From: Hyphomonadaceae bacterium
GTDB taxonomy: Bacteria; Pseudomonadota; Alphaproteobacteria; Caulobacterales; Aquidulcibacteraceae
Direction of reading: 5' to 3'
Length of the DNA: 64,000 nucleotides
NCBI GenBank assembly: GCA_022841905.1
Contig: JALHQO010000003.1
Location: forward strand, 108,236 to 172,235
The notes beneath the pieces are model-generated. The model saw nothing but the letters and a program-made list of their open reading frames with translations, was not told where the DNA came from and did no database searches. Below are positions 8,448 through 17,471 of the stretch, one piece after another. The position numbers and the translations under genes were made by a program. Each line of letters starts with the position of its first letter. The stretch's first letter is position 1.

Positions 8448-9778
8448 TGGCCGCCCCGCAAAAGCACGTCGCGCTCGAGCGCGAGGATGAGATCCTCGAA
8501 CTCAACACGCCGCTGCCCTTGATCGCCGCGCTCGATGTCGGCGTTTCGAAAACCGTTTGCCTCGCTACACGCCGCGACCCGGTGCTCGACATGCACCCGG
8601 ACCGTCCGCTGCGCGTGCTCGGCGTTGGCCACCAAACTGCGCCCGCCATCGCCAGCGGCAAACCTGCGGATTTCGACGCCTGCGCGCGCGCAATCGAGGT
8701 TGCTTTGGCCGAGGCCGCCGCCATGGCGGGCGCACCTATCACACGCGTCGTCGCGTCCTACTCCGGGCCCGGCATCAGCTCGCAAATCGTGCGCGGCGCT
8801 GTGCGCATCAAAGGCCCGGTCATCACAGGCCGCGATGTCGAAAATGCGCTGAACGCCGCCATGCAGGCCGCGCCGACGCCACAGCTCACCTTTCTGCACG
8901 TCGAGCCGTTGTTTTATGCGATCGATGACGGCGAACACATCGCCGATCCGCACGGTCATCCCGGAAAGCTGCTTGCGGTCGAAGCCTGCATCGTCACCGC
9001 GCCGACCGAAGCGATCAATGCGTTGCGCGCCTGCGTGCGTCAAGCCGGCGCCGACGTGGAAGAAATCATCGCCGCGCCGAAAGCCGCCGCACTTGCGGCC
9101 CTCACACCGGAAGAGCGCCAAGACGGCGCCGTCGTCATCGATCTCGGCGCCGGCACGACCGGCATCGCCGTGTTCGCCGAAGACACGCTCATCCATTGCG
9201 AAACGCTCGCCGTCGGCGGCGTGCGCTTGACGCGCGATCTGGCCGCCAAGCTGCAAACCACCTTCGCCGCAGCCGAGCGCGTGAAGCTCCACTTCGGCGC
9301 CGTCGCCAATGCATTCGATCCGCGTGAAGCCGTGTCCGCCCCCAGGCTCGGCGCTGACGGGCGCTTGGAAGCCTCAACCGCGCTGCGCGGCGCCATCGCC
9401 GATACGATGAGCCCGCGTCTCTACGAAATGCTGCTCATGGTGCGTGATCGTCTGGCCCGCGCCGGCCTTATGAGCGCCGACGGCCCGCAACGCGTCGTGC
9501 TGGTCGGCGGCGGCGCTATGATCCCGGGCGTCCGCGATCTCGCCGTTGAAGCGCTGGGCATGCCGGTCCGTTTAGGCCGCCCGTTTGAACTTTGCGGCTT
9601 CGATCACAGCGATGTCGGCCCCGACTACGCCACCAGCGCCGGCCTGCTGCGCCATCGCCTCGATGGCCCCGTTCTCGATCTCGTCGATGACGGCTTCCAC
9701 CCGTCCCTGGCGCAAGCCGCCGCGACCGTCCGCAACACGGTGCACGGCATGTGGAACTGGCTGCGCGAAAACTTCTGA
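8444..9778 (+). CDS. ftsA: Cell division protein FtsA
   Basis: 444 aa, actin-fold ATPase that tethers FtsZ to the membrane. Seen: ALDVGVSKTVCL phosphate-1 motif near residues 29-40, FTSQ-interaction 1C domain following, VVIDLGAGTTGIAVF phosphate-2 at about 229-243, VVLVGGGAMIPGV adenosine motif at about 351-363, and a C-terminal NTVHGMWNWLRENF that looks like the amphipathic membrane helix. A 4-bp overlap (ATGA) joins it to ftsQ. No ftsZ follows: the next gene is convergent rpoH, behind a strong terminator. Confidence 0.95.
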   Translation: MMAAPQKHVALEREDEILELNTPLPLIAALDVGVSKTVCLATRRDPVLDMHPDRPLRVLGVGHQTAPAIASGKPADFDACARAIEVALAEAAAMAGAPITRVVASYSGPGISSQIVRGAVRIKGPVITGRDVENALNAAMQAAPTPQLTFLHVEPLFYAIDDGEHIADPHGHPGKLLAVEACIVTAPTEAINALRACVRQAGADVEEIIAAPKAAALAALTPEERQDGAVVIDLGAGTTGIAVFAEDTLIHCETLAVGGVRLTRDLAAKLQTTFAAAERVKLHFGAVANAFDPREAVSAPRLGADGRLEASTALRGAIADTMSPRLYEMLLMVRDRLARAGLMSADGPQRVVLVGGGAMIPGVRDLAVEALGMPVRLGRPFELCGFDHSDVGPDYATSAGLLRHRLDGPVLDLVDDGFHPSLAQAAATVRNTVHGMWNWLRENF

Positions 9779-9788
9779 GCGCAAACAA

Positions 9789-9814
9789 AAACGCCGGCGT
9801 CTCCGCCGGCGTTT
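9789..9814. terminator. Bidirectional Rho-independent terminator between ftsA and rpoH
   Basis: An 11-bp perfect stem (9789-9799 with 9804-9814) closes a TCTC loop. It carries A-residues on the left and T-residues on the right, so it can stop both the ftsA transcript and the convergent rpoH transcript. It begins 10 bp after the ftsA stop and ends 22 bp before the rpoH stop. Confidence 0.85.
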
Positions 9815-9836
9815 CCGTATTCACGTCTGAAGCGGC

Positions 9837-10751
9837 TTAAGCCTCAGCGTCCGCCAGCAAGCCGCGCGACGCGGCTTGCTTTTTCATCGCCTTTTGCAGC
9901 TTCTCGAACGCGCGCACTTCGATTTGGCGCACGCGCTCGCGGCTGACGCCGTACTGCACCGAGAGCTCTTCCAGCGTGGAGGGCTCATCCTTCAAGCGAC
10001 GCTCCTGGATGATGTGGCGCTCACGCTCGTTCAGTTCGCCCATGGCTTCTTGCAGAAGCGTCATGCGTTCGCTGAATTCCTCGGTCTCGGCCAGACGCGT
10101 TTCTTGCGTGCCTTCGACCTTGTCGTCGGCCAGCCAATCCATCCACTCGGATTCGCCTTCGCCGCCGGCACCGCCGATCGGCGCGTTGAGCGAAGCGTCG
10201 CCGCCGCCGGAGAGGCGACGGTTCATCGAGATCACTTCTTCTTCCGTCACCGCGAGCTTGTGGGCGATTGTCGCCACGTTCTCGGGGCGCAGATCGCCTT
10301 CCTCGAGCGCTGCCATCTCGCCCTTCAGGCGGCGCAGATTGAAGAAGAGCTTTTTCTGCGCGGCGGTGGTGCCCATTTTCACGAGCGACCACGATCGCAG
10401 GATGTATTCTTGGATCGAGGCGCGGATCCACCACATGGCGTAGGTCGCCAAGCGGAAGCCCTTGTCCGGATCGAATTTCTTCACCGCCTGCATGAGGCCG
10501 ACATTGCCTTCGGAGATCACTTCTCCGATCGGCAAGCCATAGCCGCGGTAGCCCATCGCGATCTTCGCGACGAGACGCAGGTGTGACGTCACCAATTTAT
10601 GTGCGCTCTCGGTGTCCCCGTGTTCCTGCCAGCGTTTGGCTAGCATGAACTCATCTTCCTTGCTGAGCATGGGGAATTTGCGGATCTCCGAGAGATACCG
10701 TTGCAATCCCTGCTCGGGGGACAGAGCGAGCGTCAGCGCAGTTGAAGCCAT
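9837..10751 (-). CDS. rpoH: RNA polymerase heat-shock sigma factor RpoH (sigma-32)
   Basis: 304 aa. It directs RNA polymerase to heat-shock promoters. Sigma region 1.2/2 runs from LQRYLSEIRKFPMLSKEDE through LVTSHLRLVAKIAMGYRGYGLP, DLI-type ISEGNVGLMQAVKKFD and TYAMWWIRASIQEYILRSWSLVK. The RpoH box that marks this group is present as QKKLFFNLRRLK near residue 133. Region 4.2 has a helix-turn-helix, TLEELSVQYGVSRERVRQIE. A strong Shine-Dalgarno (AGGAGGGG) precedes the ATG. It is monocistronic between a terminator and a likely own promoter. Confidence 0.96.
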   Translation of the reverse strand: MASTALTLALSPEQGLQRYLSEIRKFPMLSKEDEFMLAKRWQEHGDTESAHKLVTSHLRLVAKIAMGYRGYGLPIGEVISEGNVGLMQAVKKFDPDKGFRLATYAMWWIRASIQEYILRSWSLVKMGTTAAQKKLFFNLRRLKGEMAALEEGDLRPENVATIAHKLAVTEEEVISMNRRLSGGGDASLNAPIGGAGGEGESEWMDWLADDKVEGTQETRLAETEEFSERMTLLQEAMGELNERERHIIQERRLKDEPSTLEELSVQYGVSRERVRQIEVRAFEKLQKAMKKQAASRGLLADAEA

Positions 10752-10905
10752 GTGTTTGAACCCCTCCTAGGGCGTCTCGAGTGCTGCCTTTGGATACGTC
10801 TCAAAGGCGGCTTCGGTTGCCCGTGAGCCTTAATATAGGAAGCCCTTCGCGGCCTTGCAGAGGCGTTCGCGAGACTAGTGGGTGACCGTGAACAAATCAA
10901 GAACT

Positions 10906-10934
10906 ATATAATTGCGGCGATGAAACGAAATCAA
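10906..10934 (-). promoter_or_regulatory. Candidate rpoH promoter
   Basis: On the minus strand, TTGATT (-35, 10929-10934) and TTATAT (-10, 10906-10911) are separated by 17 bp. The -35 is embedded in CTTGATT, so the site also partly matches a CTTG-type heat-shock -35. This is the only AT-rich stretch in the 220 bp upstream of rpoH. The leader to the ATG would be about 150 nt long and contains several short inverted repeats. Autoregulation is inference. Confidence 0.45.
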
Positions 10935-10971
10935 GCAATAGAATCAGCGCCGTGAACGCTTTGGCATTGGC

Positions 10972-11271
10972 CTATAGGTCTTGTGGTCGGCCAGTTTTGC
11001 CTACCCCTGGGCGCACCGTTTCGAGCACCGCCCAGAGGCACAGGCCAAAGGTTAAGCCGGCCAGGCCCCAGCGCAGGCCGAGATCGAACGCCGTCACATA
11101 AACCTGGTCGCTGGCGCCCCAGAGCGTCAGCGCAACGCTGTGGACGCGCCCGTCGCCCGGATCGGCGACGCGGGGCAGCCATTGAAACATGCGTACGTCG
11201 TTCAGCGCGAAAAGCGCCAAGCCGCCGACAGCCGCCAACACGCGCTCCGCGCCCGCGAAAACGCCCTGCAT
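10972..11271 (-). CDS. Small membrane protein, unknown function
   Basis: 99 aa when started at MQGVFAGAE; a GTG three codons earlier is possible. It has two hydrophobic stretches: AERVLAAVGGLALFAL near the N-terminus and LGLRWGLAGLTFGLCLWAVL near residues 68-87. Between them is a polar region with DVRMFQWLPRVADPGDGRVHSV and a WG dipeptide. I do not recognise the family. It precedes rpoH on the same strand but is about 220 bp from it. Confidence 0.55.
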   Translation of the reverse strand: MQGVFAGAERVLAAVGGLALFALNDVRMFQWLPRVADPGDGRVHSVALTLWGASDQVYVTAFDLGLRWGLAGLTFGLCLWAVLETVRPGVGKTGRPQDL

Positions 11272-11370
11272 GGAAAACACCGCCCGATAAAACTACAGCG
11301 CAGACAGATTAATCCGCGCCGCGTGGGCCGGGGAGGCGCCTGTTGCATGTTCCCGCGCGGAACTCAGGCC

Positions 11371-12012
11371 TCATTGCGAATGGCGCCGGCGCACGACGTC
11401 TTCTTCCCGGAAGGGCGGCGTCTCGCACGGCCCGCCCATATTGGCGTCGCGGCAGACTTCTTCCATCGAGCGCGTCGGCGGCGGCGGCGTGATGCCCATT
11501 GCCGCGCACACGCTCACACCCGCGCCGGCGCCGGGCGCGCCATCGCGCACACAACTCGGCATTACCAGCGTTTCCCGCTCGGCTTGCGTGTAGATGCGAT
11601 CGAGATCGGGCAGCGGCGGCACATAGTAATCGCCGCCAACCGGAAGCCGCGTGCGTGAGTCATCTGGATCAACCGGCGGATCGCGCGGGCACGTCGTCGG
11701 CCGCTGATTGCGGGGGCGCATGCAGGCGATCATGTTTGAGAGTGCAGCGTTATTTGCCGCTTCGCGCGCATCCACGGCAGCATCGCTCTCTTGCGGCGAA
11801 CCAGCTTGTGGCGCGCGCTGTGGCGGACGTTGGCGCGGCGTCTCAGCGCGCTCGCGTTCAACGATGGTCACATCAACGCCGCGCGCAGCTTCGCCAACCC
11901 ACGTTGTTGTGCGCGAAGACCAAACGAGCAGCACCAGAGCCGCGCCGACCACCAGCGTGCTCGCCGCAACGCTCAGCGCACGCCGCCGCGCCAGTGTCGA
12001 TCCCCCGCTCAT
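11371..12012 (-). CDS. Single-pass membrane protein, unknown function
   Basis: 213 aa. A short basic N-terminus (LARRRALSV) is followed by one transmembrane segment near residues 14-31 (AASTLVVGAALVLLVW). The outer part is Arg/Pro/Gln-rich (RQRPPQRAPQ) and then holds a cysteine-containing region: IACMRPRNQRPTTCPRDPP, VMPSCVRDG, SVCAAMGI, EEVCRDANMGGPCETPP. Six to seven cysteines suggest disulfides in the periplasm. No known domain is recognised. It lies 39 bp downstream of the pseudouridine synthase on the same strand. Confidence 0.65.
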   Translation of the reverse strand: MSGGSTLARRRALSVAASTLVVGAALVLLVWSSRTTTWVGEAARGVDVTIVERERAETPRQRPPQRAPQAGSPQESDAAVDAREAANNAALSNMIACMRPRNQRPTTCPRDPPVDPDDSRTRLPVGGDYYVPPLPDLDRIYTQAERETLVMPSCVRDGAPGAGAGVSVCAAMGITPPPPTRSMEEVCRDANMGGPCETPPFREEDVVRRRHSQ

Positions 12013-12051
12013 GGCGAGCGGCCGTGGCCGCGAATTGCGGCGAATTTCGAA

Positions 12052-13089
12052 CTAGAGGAGGCGTAGCGCGACGAGCAGCGCGTCCATGTCGGCAGGCAAT
12101 GCGCTTTCGAAGCGCAGCTCTTCGCCTGAGACGGGATGTTTGAAGCCCAACACCGCCGCATGCAGTGCTTGGCGCGGAAACGCTTCCACCACTGTCGCGA
12201 CTTCCTCGGCATGCAGGCCCTCGGCCTTGAACGCGCGCTGCTTGCCGTACAGCGGATCGCCGATCAGCGGCGCGCCGAGATGGGTGAGGTGGGCGCGGAT
12301 TTGGTGCGTGCGGCCAGTGTGCAAGCGGCACTCCAACAGAGCCGCCGCGGGCCGCCCAACCGAGGCGCCGGCTTGCTGGCCGAAACTCTCAACCGTCCAG
12401 TAATCCGTCACTGCGCGCTTGCCGGCTTCGCTATCGGGATTGCGCGCGACCACATATTTGCGCCGATCTTCGCCCGAGCGCACCAGCACGTTCTCGATCC
12501 GCGCGCTGCGCTCCTTCGGCGCCCCGCGCGTCACCGCGTAATAGACACGCTCCAAATCGTGCTTGGCAAACAGCTTGGCTAAACCTTGATGCGCCGCATC
12601 GTGCTTGGCGACGACGACGAGCCCGGTCGTGTCCTTGTCGATGCGATGCACGATGCCAGGTCGCGCCACGCCGCCAATGCCGGAGAGTGAATCGCCGCAA
12701 TGGGCGAGCAGGGCGTTGACCAACGTGCCGCGCATCGAGCCGGGTGCGGGATGCATCGCCATGCCTGAGGCTTTATCGACGACGATCAAGTCCGCGTCCT
12801 CATAGACGACGTTGATCGGCAGCGCTTCCGGTTGCGGCGCGGCGGGCTCAGCCGGCGGCAGTGTGAGCGCGTAGGTTGCGCCTGCGCGGGGCTTATCCTT
12901 CGCGTGCGTCACCGGCGCGCCATCAACCGTGAGCTTGCCCGCGCCGATCAGCCCTTGCACGCGCGAGCGCGACAGGTCCGGCCAGAGTTTCCCCAGCCAC
13001 GCGTCCACGCGATCGCCAGCGCCCTCCGGCGCGACCGCGCTACGGATTTCGCCGGGTGCTTCTTCCGTGGTTTCGTCGATATCGCTCAC
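12052..13089 (-). CDS. RluA-family 23S rRNA pseudouridine synthase (RluD-like)
   Basis: 345 aa. It isomerises uridine to pseudouridine in structured RNA. An N-terminal S4 RNA-binding domain (about residues 18-75: RVDAWLGKLWPDLSRSRVQGLIGAGKL) precedes the catalytic domain. The family signature PGIVHRIDKDTTGLVVVAK at about 143-161 contains the catalytic Asp in RIDKDT. Later come LLECRLHTGRTHQIRAHL and GDPLYG. The S4 domain favours RluD/RluC-like rRNA targets over RluA. The 5' end is divergent from the EEP-fold gene. Confidence 0.92.
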   Translation of the reverse strand: MSDIDETTEEAPGEIRSAVAPEGAGDRVDAWLGKLWPDLSRSRVQGLIGAGKLTVDGAPVTHAKDKPRAGATYALTLPPAEPAAPQPEALPINVVYEDADLIVVDKASGMAMHPAPGSMRGTLVNALLAHCGDSLSGIGGVARPGIVHRIDKDTTGLVVVAKHDAAHQGLAKLFAKHDLERVYYAVTRGAPKERSARIENVLVRSGEDRRKYVVARNPDSEAGKRAVTDYWTVESFGQQAGASVGRPAAALLECRLHTGRTHQIRAHLTHLGAPLIGDPLYGKQRAFKAEGLHAEEVATVVEAFPRQALHAAVLGFKHPVSGEELRFESALPADMDALLVALRLL

Positions 13090-13142
13090 CGACGCGCTTC
13101 TATCGGCTTGTTTGCGCTTTGGCGACGTTGTTAGTGAGCGGC

Positions 13143-14168
13143 ATGAAGCGCGTGCTCATCACCTTGGCCGTCATTGCCGCCATCATCGCGGTCTATGTCG
13201 CGGCTTTCCTGACGGTGAACCATCAGGTCGCCGCAACCAGCGCGGACATCGAGCGCGAAGCAGGCACCGATTTACCGGCGGCGGGCGACACGCTCGACAT
13301 CTTGGTCTGGAATGTCGGCTATGGCGGCCTCGGCGCCGGCAGCGATTTCGTCGCCGATGGCGGCGAGCACATGTTTCCGCCCTCGCGCGAAGCGGTGCGC
13401 GCCAACGTCGCCGGCATCGAAGCGTTCCTCGCGCAGCACAACGACGCCGACATCGTTATCATGCAAGAGACAGCACGCGCCGGGCCGGTGAACTATTGGA
13501 TCAATGTGCGCGATCGCGCTGAGCACGCACTGCGCGATCGCGACAACACCTTTTTCGCCGATTTCCGCACGCGTCTGATGCCGTGGCCACTCAGGCTCGA
13601 TCACGGCCAGGCGCTTTACTCAGCGAACGCCGTCAGCGAAACCGGTCTCACGGCGCTGCCGGCGGAAGATAGCGGCATCTTCGGCGTGCGCCGTCGCTAC
13701 GCCTCGCCCTTCATCCGCCTCGCTGGCGACGACAACTGGACCATCGCCAGCGTCCATCTCGCCGCCTTCGACGAAGACGCCGCCGTGCGCACGCGCCAGC
13801 TGCGCGAGTTGATGGCGTGGGCCGAAGCCGAATACGCCAGCGGCCGCCGCGTCGTCATCGGCGGCGATTGGAATTTCCAGATCGCCGAAACGGATTTCCC
13901 GCACACGACCGACGAACGCTTCCTGTTCTGGCTCTTCCCATTCCCGCAGGACGCGCTGCCCGAAGGCTGGCGCATCGCAGCAGACGCGCGCATCCCCAGC
14001 GTCCGCACCAACCACAAGCCCTACGTCGCGGGCGAGAACTACGTCACCACCATCGACGGCTTCATCGTCTCGCCGAACGTCGAAGTGATCGACGTGCACG
14101 GCTACGATCTGGGCTTCGAACACACCGATCATCAGCCTGTGCGGTTGCGGGTGCGGGCAATCGACTAA
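13143..14168 (+). CDS. Endonuclease/exonuclease/phosphatase-fold protein, membrane-anchored
   Basis: 341 aa beginning at MKRVLITLAV. The N-terminal hydrophobic segment (VLITLAVIAAIIAVYVAAFL) is an uncleaved anchor or signal. The body is an EEP fold: LVWNVGYGGLG near residues 56-66, the metal-ligand Glu in VIMQET (about 108-113), GGDWNFQ at about 240, and the terminal catalytic His in TDHQPV. Family members hydrolyse phosphodiester or phosphoester bonds, including nucleic acids and sphingolipids; the substrate here is unknown. It lies 53 bp upstream of a PhoD-type phosphatase, which may be co-transcribed. Confidence 0.88.
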   Translation: MKRVLITLAVIAAIIAVYVAAFLTVNHQVAATSADIEREAGTDLPAAGDTLDILVWNVGYGGLGAGSDFVADGGEHMFPPSREAVRANVAGIEAFLAQHNDADIVIMQETARAGPVNYWINVRDRAEHALRDRDNTFFADFRTRLMPWPLRLDHGQALYSANAVSETGLTALPAEDSGIFGVRRRYASPFIRLAGDDNWTIASVHLAAFDEDAAVRTRQLRELMAWAEAEYASGRRVVIGGDWNFQIAETDFPHTTDERFLFWLFPFPQDALPEGWRIAADARIPSVRTNHKPYVAGENYVTTIDGFIVSPNVEVIDVHGYDLGFEHTDHQPVRLRVRAID

Positions 14169-14221
14169 GGGTGTTTGCGGGCGCCCGCGATTTGCGCTCT
14201 AACCGCGCGCGGAGGGACACG

Positions 14222-16072
14222 ATGCAAAAAGGTTGGACGCGCCGCGGCGCTTTGCTGGCGACCACGGGCGCGGTCGCGGCTTGCGGCGCGACGGACGTTG
14301 AAACGCCGGCTTATGAAGGCGATCTCGCCTTCAATCACGGCGTCGCCTCCGGCGATCCGCGCGCTGACCGCGTCGTCATCTGGACGCGCGTGTCGCCGGT
14401 CAATCCTGGCCCGGTGCCGGTGCGCTGGATCGTGGCGCGCAATCGCGAACTCACCGACGTCGTTAAAACCGGCGTGATCGAAACCAGCGAAGCGCGCGAC
14501 TATACGGTGAAGGCCGATGTCACCGGCCTGCGCGCCGGTGCGCCATACTTTTACGGCTTCCGCGCCGGTGCTGCCGAGAGCGCCACCGGCAAGACGCGCA
14601 CGCTGCCGCGCGGGCGCACCGAAGAGCTGAAGATCGCCGTCGTCTCCTGCGCCTCCTATTCACACGGCTTCTTCAACGCCTACGAAGCGCTGGCCGAGCG
14701 CGACGATCTCGCCGCCATCATCCATCTCGGCGATTACATCTACGAATACGGCCTGTCCGGTTATGGCGGCGACGTTGCGCTGCAATTGGGGCGCGTGCCG
14801 TCCCCGGAAGTGGAGTGCTTGCGGCTCGAAGACTATCGCGCCCGTCATGCGCAGTACAAAACCGAAGCTGAGCTGCAAGCGGCGCACGCCGCAGCGCCCT
14901 GGATCGTCGTCTGGGACGACCACGAAGTCGCCAATGACAGCTTCACCATGGGTGCGGAAAATCACGACGAAGGCGAGGGCGAATGGGCCAACCGCAAGCG
15001 CGCCGCGCTGCAAGCCTATTACGAATGGATGCCGATCCGCGAGCCCGAGGCCGGCCGCGCCTTCGAAGCGATCAATCGCAGCTTCCAGTTCGGCGATCTG
15101 TTCACGCTGATCATGGTGGAGTCGCGCTTGCTCGCGCGCACGCAAGCGCTCGACTACGCCACCGATCTGCCGATCGAGACGCAACGCTGGAATTTCACCA
15201 ATCCGGCGGCGCCCGTAGCGCTCCGCGAGCACGAAGCGGACGTGCCCGCGCAACAATTGCTGCCCGCCATCTACGAACAAGTCGGCGAAGAATTACGTCC
15301 GGTGCTTGATTGGCGGCGCGCCCAAGGGCTCGCCGCCGCCGCGCCAAATTTGCCGGCTGGCTTTTATCTCGCGCCGGATGTCGAGACGCTCAACGAAGCC
15401 TTGAACGCGCCGGACCGCCAATTGCTGGGCCCCGCGCAAGAAGATTGGCTCGCGCGCGAGATGCAGCGCTCCAAGAATGAGGGCACGCCGTGGCAAGTGA
15501 TCGGCAATCAGATCCTGATGGCGCCGCTGACCACGCCCGATCTCTCCGCCACGCCCGCGCCGCTTGCGGCCGCGCTCGAGCGCTTGCGCCCCGGCGTGAC
15601 GCAGCTCTTGAAGCTCACGCGCTTCCCGTTCCCGCTCAACACCGATGCGTGGGACGGTTATCCCGCCGCGCGCACGCGCGTACTCGCCGCCATTCGCGCC
15701 GCCGCCAACAATGCGATCGTGCTGACCGGCGATACGCACACGGCTTGGGCCAATGAGATTGAAGACGGGCAGGGCCGCGTCGCCGTCGAGTTCGGCACGA
15801 CGTCGATCACCTCGCCCAGTGACGCCTACTACTTCGCCGCCGCCGGCATCGATTTCGCCGCCGGCGTCCGCGCGCGCAATCCGCACATCAAGTGGAACGA
15901 CGCGCTCAGCCACGGCTTCATAGTGCTCACGCTAACGCCAGCGCAAGCGACGGCGGAGTTTTTCGCGGTCTCAAACATCTTGGCCAAGCAATACGAAATC
16001 GCGCGGGTGGCTGCGTTCACGGTGGCGGCGGACGCAGGCTCTGGCGTCGGCGCGATTGCGGAAGCGGAATAA
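14222..16072 (+). CDS. PhoD-like alkaline phosphatase, Tat lipoprotein
   Basis: 616 aa. The start at 14222 is chosen because it begins a signal with a twin-arginine TRRGALLATTGAVAAC and a lipobox VAAC (Cys about residue 20); the open frame upstream belongs to the preceding gene's shadow. The PhoD N-terminal domain starts FNHGVASGDPRADRVVIWTRV. Metallophosphatase motifs: LGDYIYEYG, WDDHEVANDS and TGDTHTAW, with a late EFGTTSIT. Family members hydrolyse phosphodiesters and monoesters using Ca/Fe. An exported location and phosphate scavenging are inferred. Confidence 0.93.
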   Translation: MQKGWTRRGALLATTGAVAACGATDVETPAYEGDLAFNHGVASGDPRADRVVIWTRVSPVNPGPVPVRWIVARNRELTDVVKTGVIETSEARDYTVKADVTGLRAGAPYFYGFRAGAAESATGKTRTLPRGRTEELKIAVVSCASYSHGFFNAYEALAERDDLAAIIHLGDYIYEYGLSGYGGDVALQLGRVPSPEVECLRLEDYRARHAQYKTEAELQAAHAAAPWIVVWDDHEVANDSFTMGAENHDEGEGEWANRKRAALQAYYEWMPIREPEAGRAFEAINRSFQFGDLFTLIMVESRLLARTQALDYATDLPIETQRWNFTNPAAPVALREHEADVPAQQLLPAIYEQVGEELRPVLDWRRAQGLAAAAPNLPAGFYLAPDVETLNEALNAPDRQLLGPAQEDWLAREMQRSKNEGTPWQVIGNQILMAPLTTPDLSATPAPLAAALERLRPGVTQLLKLTRFPFPLNTDAWDGYPAARTRVLAAIRAAANNAIVLTGDTHTAWANEIEDGQGRVAVEFGTTSITSPSDAYYFAAAGIDFAAGVRARNPHIKWNDALSHGFIVLTLTPAQATAEFFAVSNILAKQYEIARVAAFTVAADAGSGVGAIAEAE

Positions 16073-16089
16073 CTTGTGGGTAGATCGGC

Positions 16090-16251
16090 CTAGTTCTGAG
16101 GCTCGTCTTCCTCTTCACCGCACAGCTCGATCTCGATCGCGCGCATCAGCATGTCGTGCACGAAGAGGTTGGACGCGTTGAGGTCGCGGCCTGAGTGTTG
16201 CGCGAAGGAGCGCAGCGTATCGGCCAGGGTCAGGAATTGCTCTGCGTTCAT
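16090..16251 (-). CDS. Small acidic protein, 53 aa, unknown function
   Basis: Reads MNAEQFLTLADTLRSFAQ at the start, then a central SNLFVHDMLMRAIEIEL helix-like stretch and an acidic tail GEEEDEPQN. Evidence that it is real: a complete frame, codon use like the neighbours, a sensible amphipathic helical pattern and no competing gene. It lies 61 bp upstream of the next minus-strand start. There is one Cys, no signal and no membrane segment. I do not recognise the family; a small adaptor or regulator is possible. Confidence 0.55.
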   Translation of the reverse strand: MNAEQFLTLADTLRSFAQHSGRDLNASNLFVHDMLMRAIEIELCGEEEDEPQN

Positions 16252-16311
16252 GGGCCTCGTATCGCGTGATTCCGCGACACGTTCGTGACTCGGATGCGAC
16301 GGGAATGTGGC

Positions 16312-17415
16312 CTAACTCTTAACGGAGCCTAACCTGTTCACGTCGCCCCGTCGCGACAGTCCGAACGCCTCCAGTTCCGGCGACGGTTTGCCGTTCAGCC
16401 ATTCTTCCGCCAATTCGCCGAACACCGGCGCATATTTGAAGCCATGCCCGGAGCAGGCGGAGAACATCAGCACGCGCTCGTGCGCCGCGCTCGGCGCGAT
16501 GAGGAAATGCTCATCCGGCGTCACCGTGTAGAGGCAGCGCGCCATGCGCACAGGTACCGGATCGTGCTTCGGCAACAGCATCTCGACCTGTTCGCCCAAT
16601 TGCGCCGCATCGTCATCGTCCGGCTCGCGCACGTTGTCGGGATCGGTTGCGCCGCCGACGGAGTGCAGGCCCAATTTGTACAAGCCGCGCGGCGAAGGCA
16701 TGCCATAGACGCCGACTTCATTGTCGACGCAAATCACTGGCAAAAGCCGCGGGTTCTCGGTTTTGAACCACCCCACCACGCGCCGCTTCACCGCAAGCCG
16801 GCCCGCAAACTCCGGCAACAGCCGCGCGCCCCAAGCGCCGCCCGCGACAATTACCGCATCGAAGTCGCGCTTATCGCCATTGATCACAAGCGATGGGCCA
16901 TCGATGGAACCCTCGATCTTCAAGCCATGATACAATTTCGCGCCCCAGCGCGGCGCCCGGCGCAATAGAAACGCGCGCGTTGCATCGGCTGCGATGACGC
17001 CGCTATCTTCTTGCCGGAACGCGTCCCAATCGTAGGGGAGCGCGATGTAGCCGCGCGTGAGCGGGTGGATCGCATCGCCCCGCAGCGCCGCTGCCGGCCG
17101 CTTGCTCATGCGCACACACGCTTCCACGAACGGCGAGCCTTGCGGCCCCGCCATCAGCCCGCCCGTCCACTCGATCAGTGGCTGGCCGGCCAAGCCCTCC
17201 CAGGTGCGCCAGAGATCGCCCGCGCGCCGCGCCAGCTTCACGTAAACGTCGCCTTCGCCGGGCGTCATGCGCATGATGCGCGTGTCGCCGTGCGAGGAGC
17301 CGTGCGTGTGCATCGGCTCGAACTGCTCGAACCCGAACACCTCGTGCCCAGCCAAAGCCAGCCGCGCGCAAATGCTCAAGCCAGCGACGCCCAGACCGAC
17401 AACAGCGACCTTCAT
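16312..17415 (-). CDS. FAD-dependent oxidoreductase, MSOX/MTOX (sarcosine/N-methyltryptophan oxidase) family
   Basis: 367 aa from MKVAVVGLG. The Rossmann motif VGLGVAGLSICARLALAG is at the N-terminus, followed by FEQFEPMHTHGSSHGDTRIMR, characteristic of monomeric sarcosine oxidase relatives. The Cys in RCLYTVTPDEHFLIA corresponds to the covalent 8a-S-cysteinyl-FAD site, and FSACSGHGFKYAPVFGELAEEWL closes the fold. The family oxidises secondary amines to imines with H2O2 release; which N-methyl amine is used is unknown. It is divergent from DUF817, 56 bp apart. Confidence 0.88.
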   Translation of the reverse strand: MKVAVVGLGVAGLSICARLALAGHEVFGFEQFEPMHTHGSSHGDTRIMRMTPGEGDVYVKLARRAGDLWRTWEGLAGQPLIEWTGGLMAGPQGSPFVEACVRMSKRPAAALRGDAIHPLTRGYIALPYDWDAFRQEDSGVIAADATRAFLLRRAPRWGAKLYHGLKIEGSIDGPSLVINGDKRDFDAVIVAGGAWGARLLPEFAGRLAVKRRVVGWFKTENPRLLPVICVDNEVGVYGMPSPRGLYKLGLHSVGGATDPDNVREPDDDDAAQLGEQVEMLLPKHDPVPVRMARCLYTVTPDEHFLIAPSAAHERVLMFSACSGHGFKYAPVFGELAEEWLNGKPSPELEAFGLSRRGDVNRLGSVKS

Positions 17416-17471
17416 CGAGGCCCTCATACGCGGGATTACGCCTCTCTGGAAACCGGCTAGCGTCGCGGCCG

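Noticed and set aside
8021-9292. 423-codon minus-strand frame opposite ftsQ-ftsA
   Set aside because: It overlaps two confidently identified division genes and has shadow-frame composition.
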